Assembly: GCA_900540985.1 (NCBI GenBank)
Contig: UQIC01000032.1
Location: 1 to 23,947, forward strand
From: an uncultured Collinsella sp.
GTDB lineage: Bacteria; Actinomycetota; Coriobacteriia; Coriobacteriales; Coriobacteriaceae
Reading direction: 5' to 3'
DNA: 23,947 nt
Shown here: positions 6,533 to 12,667 of the stretch, in pieces
Layout of the letters: every line of letters starts with the position of its first letter
How positions within the stretch are numbered: the stretch's first letter is position 1
Notes under the pieces: generated by a model
The model's input: only the letters and a program-made list of their open reading frames with translations
Databases searched by the model: none
What the model was told of the DNA's origin: nothing
Translations under genes and position numbers: made by a program

Positions 6533-7618
6533 ATGGCGCACGATGTAGTCCTGATTCCCGGTGACGGTATCGGTCCCGAGATTACGCAGGCCATGTGCCG
6601 CGTGGTCGAGGCTGCCGGTGTCCAGATCAGCTGGAACGTCCAGGAGGCCGGTGCCGGCGTCATGGACGAGTTTGGCACGCCGCTGCCCCAGCACGTGCTC
6701 GATGCGGTCGCCGAGACCAAGGTCGCCATCAAGGGTCCCATCACCACGCCGGTCGGCACGGGTTTCCGCAGCGTCAACGTGGCCCTGCGCAAGCACTTCG
6801 ACCTGTACGCCTGCGTGCGCCCCTGCCTGTCACAGCCGGGCGACGGCTCGCGCTTCCGCGACGTTGACCTGGTCATCGTGCGCGAGAACACCGAGGACCT
6901 CTACGCCGGCATCGAGTTCGATGAGGGCACTGCCGAGGTCGAGGAGCTCTCGCAGCTCGTCGAGCGCTCGGGTCAGAAGACCTTCGCCGCCGATTCCGCC
7001 ATCTCGATTAAGCCCATCTCCATTGCCAAGAGCCGCCGCATTGTGGAGTATGCCTTTGAGTATGCCCGTCGCTGCGGCCGCAAAAAGGTGACGGCCGTGC
7101 ACAAGGCCAACATCATGAAGGCGACCGACGGCCTGTTCCTACGCGTTGCGCGCGAGGTGGCCGCCAACTATCCCGATATCGAGTTCAACGACAAGATCGT
7201 CGACGCCACCTGCATGGGCCTGGTCCAGAACCCCAACGACTTCGATGTCCTGGTGCTTCCCAACCTGTACGGCGACATCGTCAGCGACCTGTGCGCCGGC
7301 CTGGTGGGTGGCCTGGGTATGGCCCCCGGCTCCAACATCGGTGCCGACTGCGCCATCTTCGAGGCGACGCACGGCTCCGCGCCCGATATCGCTGGCCAGG
7401 ATATCGCTAACCCCACGGCCGAGATTCTGTCTGCGGCTATGATGCTCGATCACCTGGGCGAGAACGACGCGGCCAATCGCATTCGCGCCGCCGTTTCTGC
7501 CACGCTCGACGAGGGTGAGCAGGTTACCGGCGACGTTCGTCGTGCCCAGACCGGCTCCGTTGAGGGTGCTGTGGGCACGCAGGCTTTTGCCGATGCCGTT
7601 ATCGCGTACCTGGTCTAA
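6533..7618 (+). CDS. Isocitrate/isopropylmalate dehydrogenase family, probably NAD-dependent isocitrate dehydrogenase
   Basis: The 361-aa product begins 'VVLIPGDGIGPEIT', typical of the family. 'KGPITTPVGTGFRSVNVALR' (67-86) is the isocitrate-type substrate loop (T-P-x-G-x-G-x-R-S-x-N-V) and 'LYACVRPC' follows. Catalytic residues are Tyr124 in 'RENTEDLYAG', Lys191 in 'VHKANIMK' and metal-binding Asp248 and Asp252 in 'LYGDIVSDL'. 'THGSAPDIAGQDIANPTA' lies in the cofactor region. Length and loops fit the short, mitochondrial-like IDH class found in Firmicutes and Actinobacteria rather than LeuB; homoisocitrate or tartrate-type dehydrogenases are alternatives. It would decarboxylate isocitrate to 2-oxoglutarate. 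It is the last gene of the operon, followed by a hairpin at 7678-7706. Confidence 0.88.
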   Translation: MAHDVVLIPGDGIGPEITQAMCRVVEAAGVQISWNVQEAGAGVMDEFGTPLPQHVLDAVAETKVAIKGPITTPVGTGFRSVNVALRKHFDLYACVRPCLSQPGDGSRFRDVDLVIVRENTEDLYAGIEFDEGTAEVEELSQLVERSGQKTFAADSAISIKPISIAKSRRIVEYAFEYARRCGRKKVTAVHKANIMKATDGLFLRVAREVAANYPDIEFNDKIVDATCMGLVQNPNDFDVLVLPNLYGDIVSDLCAGLVGGLGMAPGSNIGADCAIFEATHGSAPDIAGQDIANPTAEILSAAMMLDHLGENDAANRIRAAVSATLDEGEQVTGDVRRAQTGSVEGAVGTQAFADAVIAYLV

Positions 7619-7677
7619 GGTACGCACGCTGCAAACGCCTAAATAGTACTTAAGTGTTTGCGTATAACCTAAGAATC

Positions 7678-7706
7678 AATACGCCCGGCGCTCTGCCGGG
7701 CGTATT
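7678..7706. terminator. Hairpin terminator between the IDH operon and the SurA-like gene
   Basis: AATACGCCCGGC (7678-7689) pairs perfectly with GCCGGGCGTATT (7695-7706) over 12 bp, loop GCTCT. The downstream run is only TCTATT-like on the plus strand, so efficiency is uncertain. Confidence 0.7.
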
Positions 7707-7744
7707 CTATTGGGGGCTATGTTTCCTAACAAGGAGTAACTGAT

Positions 7745-8833
7745 ATGGGTCTGATTCAAAAGAAGGACGAGAAGGACGAGATCGACGGCATCCAGATCAT
7801 CGAGCGCGGCGAAGGCCCCGACGGTGATGAGGACGAGAAGATCGACCTGGTCGCCGGCACGTCTGCCGAACATATTGCCGCCGGCACGACCGCCGAGGAG
7901 GAGGACGCTCGCCTGGAGGCAAAGATCGCCGCGGACGCCGCCGACGAGAACCTCATGCCCGAGGAGCAGGACGAGGACGAAGCTGACGCCGATGCGGACG
8001 ACCGTGTATCCAGGCACAAGAAGACGATGATTGCCGCCTTTGTGGTCGCCGTCGTGATCGCTGCCGTGGTCGGCTTCTTTATCGGCAACGGTGGCTTTGG
8101 CGGTAAGGGTGTCGGCTCGGCGACCCTGACCGAGGACCAGCTCGATTCAACCGTGGCAAGCTATAGCTACAACGGCAAGAAGAGCGACATTACCGCGCGT
8201 GAGGCCATCGAGAGCCAGTACAGCCTCGACACCGTCAAGGACGACGACGGCAACTACACCGCTCCGTCTGCCGATGTTATCCTGTCCTACGTGCGCAACC
8301 AGATTCTGCTGGACGCTGCCGAGGACGAGGGCATTACCGTCTCTTCCAAGGAAATGAAGCAGTACGCCGAGGATTCCATCGGCACCTCCGACTACAAGAC
8401 CATGGCCACGCAGTACGGCGTGTCCAAGGACCAGGCCAAGCAGATCGTCCGTCAGTCCGCGACGCTGCAGAAGCTCTACAAGAAGAAGGTCGGCGACACC
8501 TCCGCAAGCATGCCGACCGCCCCGACTGAGCCTGCTGACGGCAACGAGGAGACCGCGAGCAAGGACTACGCCGACTACATCATCAACCTTGCCGGCGACG
8601 AGTGGGATAGCGAGAAGGGCACCTGGAAGGACGCCGATAGCACCTATGCCAAGGTCTTCGCTGACGATGCCTTTACGGCCGATAGCGCTACCTATAAGCA
8701 GGCCATGACCGCCTATTACACCGCCTACCAGCAGTATTCCTCGCAGGCCTCAGGCGCTAGCTCCAAGTGGACCGAGTATGCTAACGGCCTCTATGCCAAG
8801 GCCAACATCAGCATCTATGGCCTGTTTGCGTAA
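7745..8833 (+). CDS. Membrane-anchored SurA/PrsA-like (SurA_N type) protein without a PPIase domain
   Basis: Residues 1-90 are a very acidic cytoplasmic segment. A single transmembrane helix (about 94-114, 'MIAAFVVAVVIAAVVGFFIG') follows, then an extracytoplasmic domain. The segment from about 135 to 255 ('ITAREAIESQYSL', 'VLSYVRNQILLDAAEDEGITVSSKEMKQYAED', abbreviated, and 'YGVSKDQAKQIVRQSATLQKLYKKKV') follows the SurA_N/PrsA pattern of helical chaperone domains. No parvulin domain follows; the C-terminal part is Tyr/Ser/Ala-rich. A role in folding or quality control of exported proteins is inferred. AAGGAG at 7731-7736 precedes ATG 7745. The gene stands alone. Confidence 0.7.
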   Translation: MGLIQKKDEKDEIDGIQIIERGEGPDGDEDEKIDLVAGTSAEHIAAGTTAEEEDARLEAKIAADAADENLMPEEQDEDEADADADDRVSRHKKTMIAAFVVAVVIAAVVGFFIGNGGFGGKGVGSATLTEDQLDSTVASYSYNGKKSDITAREAIESQYSLDTVKDDDGNYTAPSADVILSYVRNQILLDAAEDEGITVSSKEMKQYAEDSIGTSDYKTMATQYGVSKDQAKQIVRQSATLQKLYKKKVGDTSASMPTAPTEPADGNEETASKDYADYIINLAGDEWDSEKGTWKDADSTYAKVFADDAFTADSATYKQAMTAYYTAYQQYSSQASGASSKWTEYANGLYAKANISIYGLFA

Positions 8834-8877
8834 AGATTTGTCTGAGCCACCGAGCGCGTAGCCGAAATATCTGAATA

Positions 8878-8910
8878 AGCCCGCTAGAACGGATGTTGTT
8901 CTAGCGGGCT
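8878..8910. terminator. Hairpin between convergent genes
   Basis: A 13-bp perfect stem (8878-8890 with 8898-8910, loop GGATGTT) lies between the plus-strand SurA-like gene and the minus-strand XRE gene. T-runs are weak on both sides, so it may serve both directions modestly. Confidence 0.65.
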
Positions 8911-8943
8911 ATTTGCGTTTAGGCGCTGGTGGCTAAATTATGC

Positions 8944-9183
8944 CTATGAATCTTTAAGTCCAAAAAGGTTATCGGCTTCATCGTCAGGCATATATTCCAG
9001 CACATCGCCCGGTTGGCAGTCGAGTGCCCGGCATATCGCGTCAAGAGTTGAAAAACGTATGGCAGAAACCTTGCCCGTCTTAATGCGTGACATATTGACC
9101 TGGGAGATGCCCACGCGTTCCGCAAGCTCTTTGGATGAGATCTTGCGTTCGGCGAGCATGCGGTCAAGCCGCAGAATAATCAT
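8944..9183 (-). CDS. XRE (Cro/CI) family helix-turn-helix regulator
   Basis: The 79-aa product is a bare HTH domain: 'MIILRLDRMLAERKISSKELAERVGISQVNMSRIKTGK' covers helices 1-3 (shown only as a range: residues 1-38), with recognition helix 'SQVNMSRIKTG', then 'RFSTLDAICRALDCQPGDVLEY', the usual YozG/HTH_26-like ending. It lies 9 nt downstream of the DUF2975 gene on the same strand. This pairing of a small XRE regulator with a DUF2975 membrane protein recurs in Gram-positive bacteria (B. subtilis yoaS-yozG). It probably represses its own operon through the inverted repeat at 9855-9870. Confidence 0.88.
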   Translation of the reverse strand: MIILRLDRMLAERKISSKELAERVGISQVNMSRIKTGKVSAIRFSTLDAICRALDCQPGDVLEYMPDDEADNLFGLKDS

Positions 9184-9192
9184 GGATTCCCC

Positions 9193-9831
9193 CTAGAGCA
9201 ACTCGTCATCTTGTTTTTGCAGGATATACCCGTAGCGGAAGATGCTGGCAATCAGGCAAATAATCAGGCCTGCAAAGAGCATGGAGGGCTCGAATAGCTG
9301 GCCGACGAACGCATCCGTAAAGCTGCCGCCAAATCCTGAGAGTATCATTCCCGTGATTACGGCACCAAGAAGCCTCACGGCAACGCCGCCGATAAGGAAT
9401 AAATGTCCTACTCGACGAAGTGTCTGGTTACATTCAAGGTCAAAGGGCCTGCCTTCCTTTTCAATGTTGAAGAAAAACCTGCGCACGCTTATCGCGATGG
9501 TAAGCGCGAGACATGTCATCAAGAGGCTCCCTATGGCAGTGTGACCATCGTGTGCAACGAGCATAAGTGGGGCCTGCGCATCGGTACCGACGATAGCAAG
9601 GCACGGCCCTTCGCCGGCTTGAAGTTCTACGGATTGGAGACACGACCCTTGGGAGAGGCCAGGCAATATGAGTAGAAGGTCAATCGCAATGACTGCGAGA
9701 AGTCCCAGAGCGAGCGCGGTGGTAATGCAGATCGTGGCCCATTTGCAGATGCGAGCGAGCTTCCTCAGTTCGGCTATCGTCTGTTCGCGGCTGATGGTTT
9801 CATTCGATATAGATGCGTTTCGATGGACCAT
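9193..9831 (-). CDS. DUF2975 family four-helix membrane protein
   Basis: With start ATG at 9831 the product is 212 aa. Hydrophobic helices lie at about residues 31-57, 99-117, 142-167 and 183-204, and the conserved cytoplasmic loop 'NIEKEGRPFDLECNQTLRRV' (122-141) fits the DUF2975 pattern (G-x-P-F, then N and R). The start is chosen because GGAGG lies 4 nt before it on the minus strand, whereas the 13 extra residues from an upstream ATG have no ribosome site and overlap the leader. Function is unknown; it may act with the downstream XRE regulator as a membrane-tied control pair. Confidence 0.82.
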   Translation of the reverse strand: MVHRNASISNETISREQTIAELRKLARICKWATICITTALALGLLAVIAIDLLLILPGLSQGSCLQSVELQAGEGPCLAIVGTDAQAPLMLVAHDGHTAIGSLLMTCLALTIAISVRRFFFNIEKEGRPFDLECNQTLRRVGHLFLIGGVAVRLLGAVITGMILSGFGGSFTDAFVGQLFEPSMLFAGLIICLIASIFRYGYILQKQDDELL

Positions 9832-9854
9832 AACTCCTCCAACCGGCATTTTGG

Positions 9855-9870
9855 ATGATACTTGTATCAT
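9855..9870. promoter_or_regulatory. Inverted-repeat operator in the DUF2975-XRE promoter
   Basis: ATGATAC-TT-GTATCAT is a perfect 7-2-7 inverted repeat. It overlaps the -10 box and predicted start site of the minus-strand promoter, where an XRE repressor would block transcription. Confidence 0.55.
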
Positions 9871-9894
9871 ATCAGAATTAACGACAAACGATAA
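9866..9894 (-). promoter_or_regulatory. Promoter of the DUF2975-XRE operon
   Basis: On the minus strand: TTATCG (9889-9894), a 17-bp spacer, TATGAT (9866-9871). It is the only good match upstream of the operon, in AT-rich DNA. Confidence 0.55.
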
Positions 9895-10060
9895 ATAATT
9901 ACGGAAACTGAGTTAGTAATGATTGAAAAAGATTAACGTGACCTATTAGCTCATTTTGGATGCCGGAGTTTGGCGCACGGGGGATGGGGACAAATGCCAA
10001 AACTTCCCGTGATCGCGCAAATGCTTCATCGGGTTTCCCTGATTCATCTGGGAAAACAGC

Positions 10061-10074
10061 TGTAAACGATTACA
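10061..10074. promoter_or_regulatory. cre-like LacI-family operator
   Basis: TGTAAACGATTACA fits the catabolite-responsive-element consensus TGWAANCGNTNWCA at every position. CcpA itself is not certain in this lineage, so another LacI-family protein is possible. Confidence 0.5.
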
Positions 10075-10080
10075 AGTAAC

Positions 10081-10110
10081 CGGTGAACGGTCGAAAACTA
10101 CCGTTCACCG
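10081..10110. repeat. 11-bp inverted repeat
   Basis: CGGTGAACGGT (10081-10091) and its exact complement (10100-10110) are separated by 8 nt. The core GGTRAACGGTCG recurs at 10299-10310, so it looks like a protein-binding motif. Confidence 0.6.
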
Positions 10111-10255
10111 ATAATCTCAAAACTGGTTCTAACTGGTATTAAGACAAAAAGACCAATTCACATATCTTCACAATGACCTGCAATTTTTCTTTACGCTATT
10201 TTAGCCGCCCTGCGTTGTTTAGACAGAATAAAAGTTCTGATCTTTTTCCAAAGCA

Positions 10256-10274
10256 TTTTGAAACGGTTTCAAAA
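10256..10274. promoter_or_regulatory. 19-bp palindrome, LacI-type operator candidate
   Basis: TTTTGAAAC-G-GTTTCAAAA is a perfect palindrome around one base. The inner TGAAACGGTTTCA resembles a cre with one base missing in the centre. Confidence 0.45.
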
Positions 10275-10297
10275 CCGCAGGTAAAAGTATTAACGAG

Positions 10298-10346
10298 CGG
10301 TAAACGGTCGATTTATCACCGTGAGCGGTGCAAAAACGTTTTACCG
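10298..10346. repeat. Nested inverted repeats
   Basis: CGGTAAACG (10298-10306) pairs with CGTTTTACCG (10337-10346, one extra T); inside is CACC-GTGAGC-GGTG. It shares the GGTRAACGGTCG core with the repeat at 10081. Confidence 0.45.
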
Positions 10347-10377
10347 TATGAATCAACGAAAGCGACCTCTTCTGGGG

Positions 10378-10386
10378 TGATATAGT
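10378..10386 (+). promoter_or_regulatory. Extended -10 promoter of the PTS operon
   Basis: TG-A-TATAGT is an extended -10 motif. No good -35 box is present at 16-19 bp, which suits an extended -10 promoter or one needing an activator. The leader to EIIA would be ~140 nt. Confidence 0.45.
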
Positions 10387-10403
10387 GACAACAACACGTC
10401 ACG

Positions 10404-10415
10404 TGGTTACTACCA
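10404..10415. promoter_or_regulatory. GntR/HutC-family operator, PTS copy
   Basis: TGGTTACTACCA has TGGT and ACCA half-sites separated by 4 bp, the spacing of DasR/NagR-type sites (TGGTCTAGACCA). The identical 13-mer, with a following G, recurs at 14697-14709 ahead of agaS. It lies 18 nt past the -10 box, where a bound repressor would block initiation or elongation. Confidence 0.7.
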
Positions 10416-10479
10416 GTTTAGAAACCACTGGTCTTCAAAGAACGCTTTCCAAGAAGCTTTAAGGGCGAGGGCCCGCTGG

Positions 10480-10522
10480 CTTCCGAAAATCATCGGACTC
10501 AGATCGTACACACCTTCGGAAG
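10480..10522 (+). promoter_or_regulatory. Hairpin that overlaps the EIIA Shine-Dalgarno
   Basis: CTTCCGAA (10480-10487) is the exact complement of TTCGGAAG (10515-10522). The second arm contains the start of the ribosome site GGAAGGG (10518-10524) for ATG 10533, so folding would hide it. Confidence 0.45.
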
Positions 10523-10532
10523 GGAAATTTGA

Positions 10533-10976
10533 ATGGTTGGCTTTATTCTTACCGGTCATGGACAGTTCGCACCCGGCCTTGCAAGCGCTATCGCTATGGT
10601 TGCTGGCGACCAGCCTGCTTTTACCGTCGTTCCTTTTGAGGGCGACCAGGCTGCATCCTACGGTGAGGATCTCCGCGCCGCTATTACCGCTATGCGCGAG
10701 GAGTGCGATGGCGTGCTCGTCTTTACCGACCTGCTTGGCGGCACCCCGTTCAACCAGTCGATGATGATTGCCCAGGATGTCGATAACGTCGAGGTTCTGA
10801 CTGGCACCAACCTTCCCATGGTTATTGAGCTTCTGTTCCTCCGCGGCAATGCCACGCTCGCCGAGCTTGGCGAGCAGGCCGTGACCGTTGGCCAGACGGG
10901 CGTCACCGCCCAGACGGTCGCATCCGTTGCCGACTCCGAGGAAGAGGATATCTTCGGCGACGAGGACGGCATCTAA
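10533..10976 (+). CDS. PTS mannose-family EIIA component (amino-sugar specific)
   Basis: The 147-aa product has the EIIA-Man fold: 'MVGFILTGHGQFAPGLASA' with phosphorylation site His9 in G-H-G, 'VVPFEGDQ', and 'DGVLVFTDLLGGTPFNQS', the strongly conserved D-L-x-G-G-T-P signature. It accepts phosphate from HPr and passes it to EIIB in the cytoplasm. The C-terminal 15 residues are acidic. First gene of the PTS operon; its TAA overlaps the ATG of the YajC-like gene (TAATG). In related loci this protein is AgaF; whether the substrate is GalNAc or GlcNAc rests on context (AgaS, LacC-type kinase), which favours GalNAc. Confidence 0.92.
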   Translation: MVGFILTGHGQFAPGLASAIAMVAGDQPAFTVVPFEGDQAASYGEDLRAAITAMREECDGVLVFTDLLGGTPFNQSMMIAQDVDNVEVLTGTNLPMVIELLFLRGNATLAELGEQAVTVGQTGVTAQTVASVADSEEEDIFGDEDGI

Positions 10977-11257
10977 TGGCCGATTTCGGAGCCAACGTCC
11001 TGAGCTCCTCGGTCGCTCTTTTAGGCCTGCTTGTCATCATGGGCTTGATTTACACCATCTGGTCGCAAATCAACATGAAGAAGAAGCAGAAGTACTTCAA
11101 GGAGCTGCACACCGAGCTCAAGCCGGGTCAGGAGGTTCTTTTCGCCGGCGGTATCTACGGAACCGTCAAAGGCATCGAAGGCGAGAAGGTCCAGATCAAA
11201 GTCCGATCCGGAGCCGTCGTAGATGTTTCGCGTTACGCGATTCAGGAGATCAAGTAA
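10976..11257 (+). CDS. yajC: YajC-like protein encoded inside the PTS operon
   Basis: The 93-aa product has one N-terminal transmembrane helix (about 10-30, 'SSSVALLGLLVIMGLIYTIW'), a basic stretch 'NMKKKQKYFKELH', then the YajC domain: 'LKPGQEVLFAGGIYGTVKGI', 'VQIKVRSGAVVDVSRYAIQEI'. YajC normally accompanies SecDF in protein export. Here its start overlaps the EIIA stop and EIIB follows 36 nt later, so it is a PTS-operon member. A YajC gene also occurs in streptococcal PTS operons for glycosaminoglycan-derived amino sugars, so the association looks functional, perhaps in assembly of the EIIC/EIID complex. Confidence 0.88.
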   Translation: MADFGANVLSSSVALLGLLVIMGLIYTIWSQINMKKKQKYFKELHTELKPGQEVLFAGGIYGTVKGIEGEKVQIKVRSGAVVDVSRYAIQEIK

Positions 11258-11293
11258 CTGTCGTCAGCAAATATCGAAAGGAAGCTGATCAAC

Positions 11294-11776
11294 ATGGCAG
11301 AACCCAACATTCTTCTTACCCGCATCGATAACCGACTGGTTCATGGTCAGGTTGCCACCCAGTGGAACTCCACTCTGGGCTCCAACCTCATCCTCGTCGC
11401 CAACGACGACGTGGCGTCCAACACCATGCGCCAGAACCTCATGAAGATGGCCGCTCCCGCCGGCGTCGCTACGCGTTTCTTCTCCCTGCAGAAGACCATC
11501 GACGTCATTGGCAAGGCGAGCCCGCGCCAGAAGATCTTCATCGTGGCCGAAACACCGGAAGACGTGCTTACGCTCGTCAAGGGCGGTGTGCCTATAAAGA
11601 AGGTAAACATCGGCAACATGCACATGTCGGAAGGAAAGCGCCAAGTCGCCACCTCCGTCGCAGTTAACGACGAGGATGTCGCTGCGTTTAAAGAGCTGCA
11701 GGAATTGGGGGTGGAGTTGGAGATCAGGCGCGTTCCGAGCACGCCTGTTGAGGACACGAGCAAGCTCTTCTCGTAA
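11294..11776 (+). CDS. PTS mannose-family EIIB component (amino-sugar specific)
   Basis: The 160-aa product shows the EIIB-Man signature 'LLTRIDNRLVHGQVATQW' with phospho-accepting His17 and the downstream 'LVKGGVPIKKVNIGNMH' and 'LQELGVELEIRRVP' segments. It receives phosphate from EIIA and hands it to the incoming sugar at EIIC/EIID. GAAAGGAAG lies ahead of ATG 11294. It is clearly paralogous to the orphan EIIB at 21029, which has lost the histidine. EIIC follows after a 90-nt gap that starts with a short inverted repeat. Confidence 0.94.
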   Translation: MAEPNILLTRIDNRLVHGQVATQWNSTLGSNLILVANDDVASNTMRQNLMKMAAPAGVATRFFSLQKTIDVIGKASPRQKIFIVAETPEDVLTLVKGGVPIKKVNIGNMHMSEGKRQVATSVAVNDEDVAAFKELQELGVELEIRRVPSTPVEDTSKLFS

Positions 11777-11866
11777 TCCTCGTGATCCACGTTGTCAGGA
11801 GTGAAACCCTGACGTTCTGTACGTGATATCCAAAGTGCGTACATTCATTTTGAAAGGAGGAGCAAG

Positions 11867-12667
11867 ATGGAATACTCGATCATCCAGATCGCTCTGGTCT
11901 TCGTTGTTACGTTCATCGCGGCAATCGACCAGTTTGATTTCCTCGAGTCTCTCTATCAGCCCATCGTCACCGGCGCCGTCATCGGTCTTATCCTTGGCGA
12001 CCTCAACACCGGTCTTCTCGTGGGTGGTACCTATCAGCTCATGACGATCGGCAACATGCCGATCGGAGGCGCTCAGCCGCCTAACGCCGTCATCGGCGGC
12101 ATCATGGCAGCCATTCTCGCTATCGCCACGGGCCTCGAGCCCAACGCGGCAGTCGGCCTCGCTATTCCGTTCGCTCTGCTTGGCCAGCTTGGCGTTACCC
12201 TGGTCTTCACGCTTATGTCCCCGCTTATGTCCACGGCCGATAACATGGCTCACAACGCGGACACCAAGGGCATCGAGCGCCTGAACTACTTCGCCATGGC
12301 TCTGCTCGGCCTGATCTTCGCTGTCGTCGTCACCCTGTTCTTCATCGCTGGCGCTACCATTGGTCAGACCATCGCTTCCGCCATCCCGACTTGGCTGCAG
12401 ACCGGTCTGTCCGCTGCAGGCGGCATGATGCGCTTCGTCGGCTTCGCCGTCCTGCTCAAGGTTATGATGAACCGCGATATGTGGGGCTTCTTCCTCATGG
12501 GCTTTGGCCTCGCGCTCATCACCGTTGCCAACGATTCGCTGGCAACCCCTGCTCTGCTCATCCTCGCTCTCATCGGCTTCGGCATCGCTTTCTGGGACTT
12601 CCAGCAGCAGACCGAGCTGAAGGGTGCAGCTGTTTCTGACGGAGGTGACTTCGAAGATGGCATCTAA
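11867..12667 (+). CDS. PTS mannose-family EIIC component (sugar channel)
   Basis: The 266-aa integral membrane protein has the EIIC-Man/Sor pattern: 'IAAIDQFDFLESLYQPIVTG' near the N-terminus, 'GLILGDLNTGLLVGGTYQLM', and 'MPIGGAQPPNAVIGGIMAA', followed by several hydrophobic helices. With EIID it forms the membrane sugar translocator. The ribosome site AAAGGAGGAG is the strongest in the operon. Its 3' end overlaps the start of EIID by 11 nt, as expected for equimolar subunits. Confidence 0.93.
   Translation: MEYSIIQIALVFVVTFIAAIDQFDFLESLYQPIVTGAVIGLILGDLNTGLLVGGTYQLMTIGNMPIGGAQPPNAVIGGIMAAILAIATGLEPNAAVGLAIPFALLGQLGVTLVFTLMSPLMSTADNMAHNADTKGIERLNYFAMALLGLIFAVVVTLFFIAGATIGQTIASAIPTWLQTGLSAAGGMMRFVGFAVLLKVMMNRDMWGFFLMGFGLALITVANDSLATPALLILALIGFGIAFWDFQQQTELKGAAVSDGGDFEDGI

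Larger units (their letters stand above)
9900..10532 (+). promoter_or_regulatory. AT-rich control region of the amino-sugar PTS operon
   Basis: No gene is supported in this 630-bp stretch; a 70-codon ORF inside it (10173-10385) has atypical composition and no ribosome site. The region holds a cre-like site, at least three inverted repeats, a tandem AACTGGT pair (10121-10138), an extended -10 promoter, a GntR-type operator and a hairpin over the EIIA ribosome site, each listed separately. Its base composition is clearly more AT-rich than the neighbouring genes. Confidence 0.7.

Noticed and set aside
10173..10385. A 70-codon plus-strand ORF in the PTS control region
   Set aside because: It has AT-rich atypical codons and no ribosome site, spans several palindromes and ends inside the promoter.
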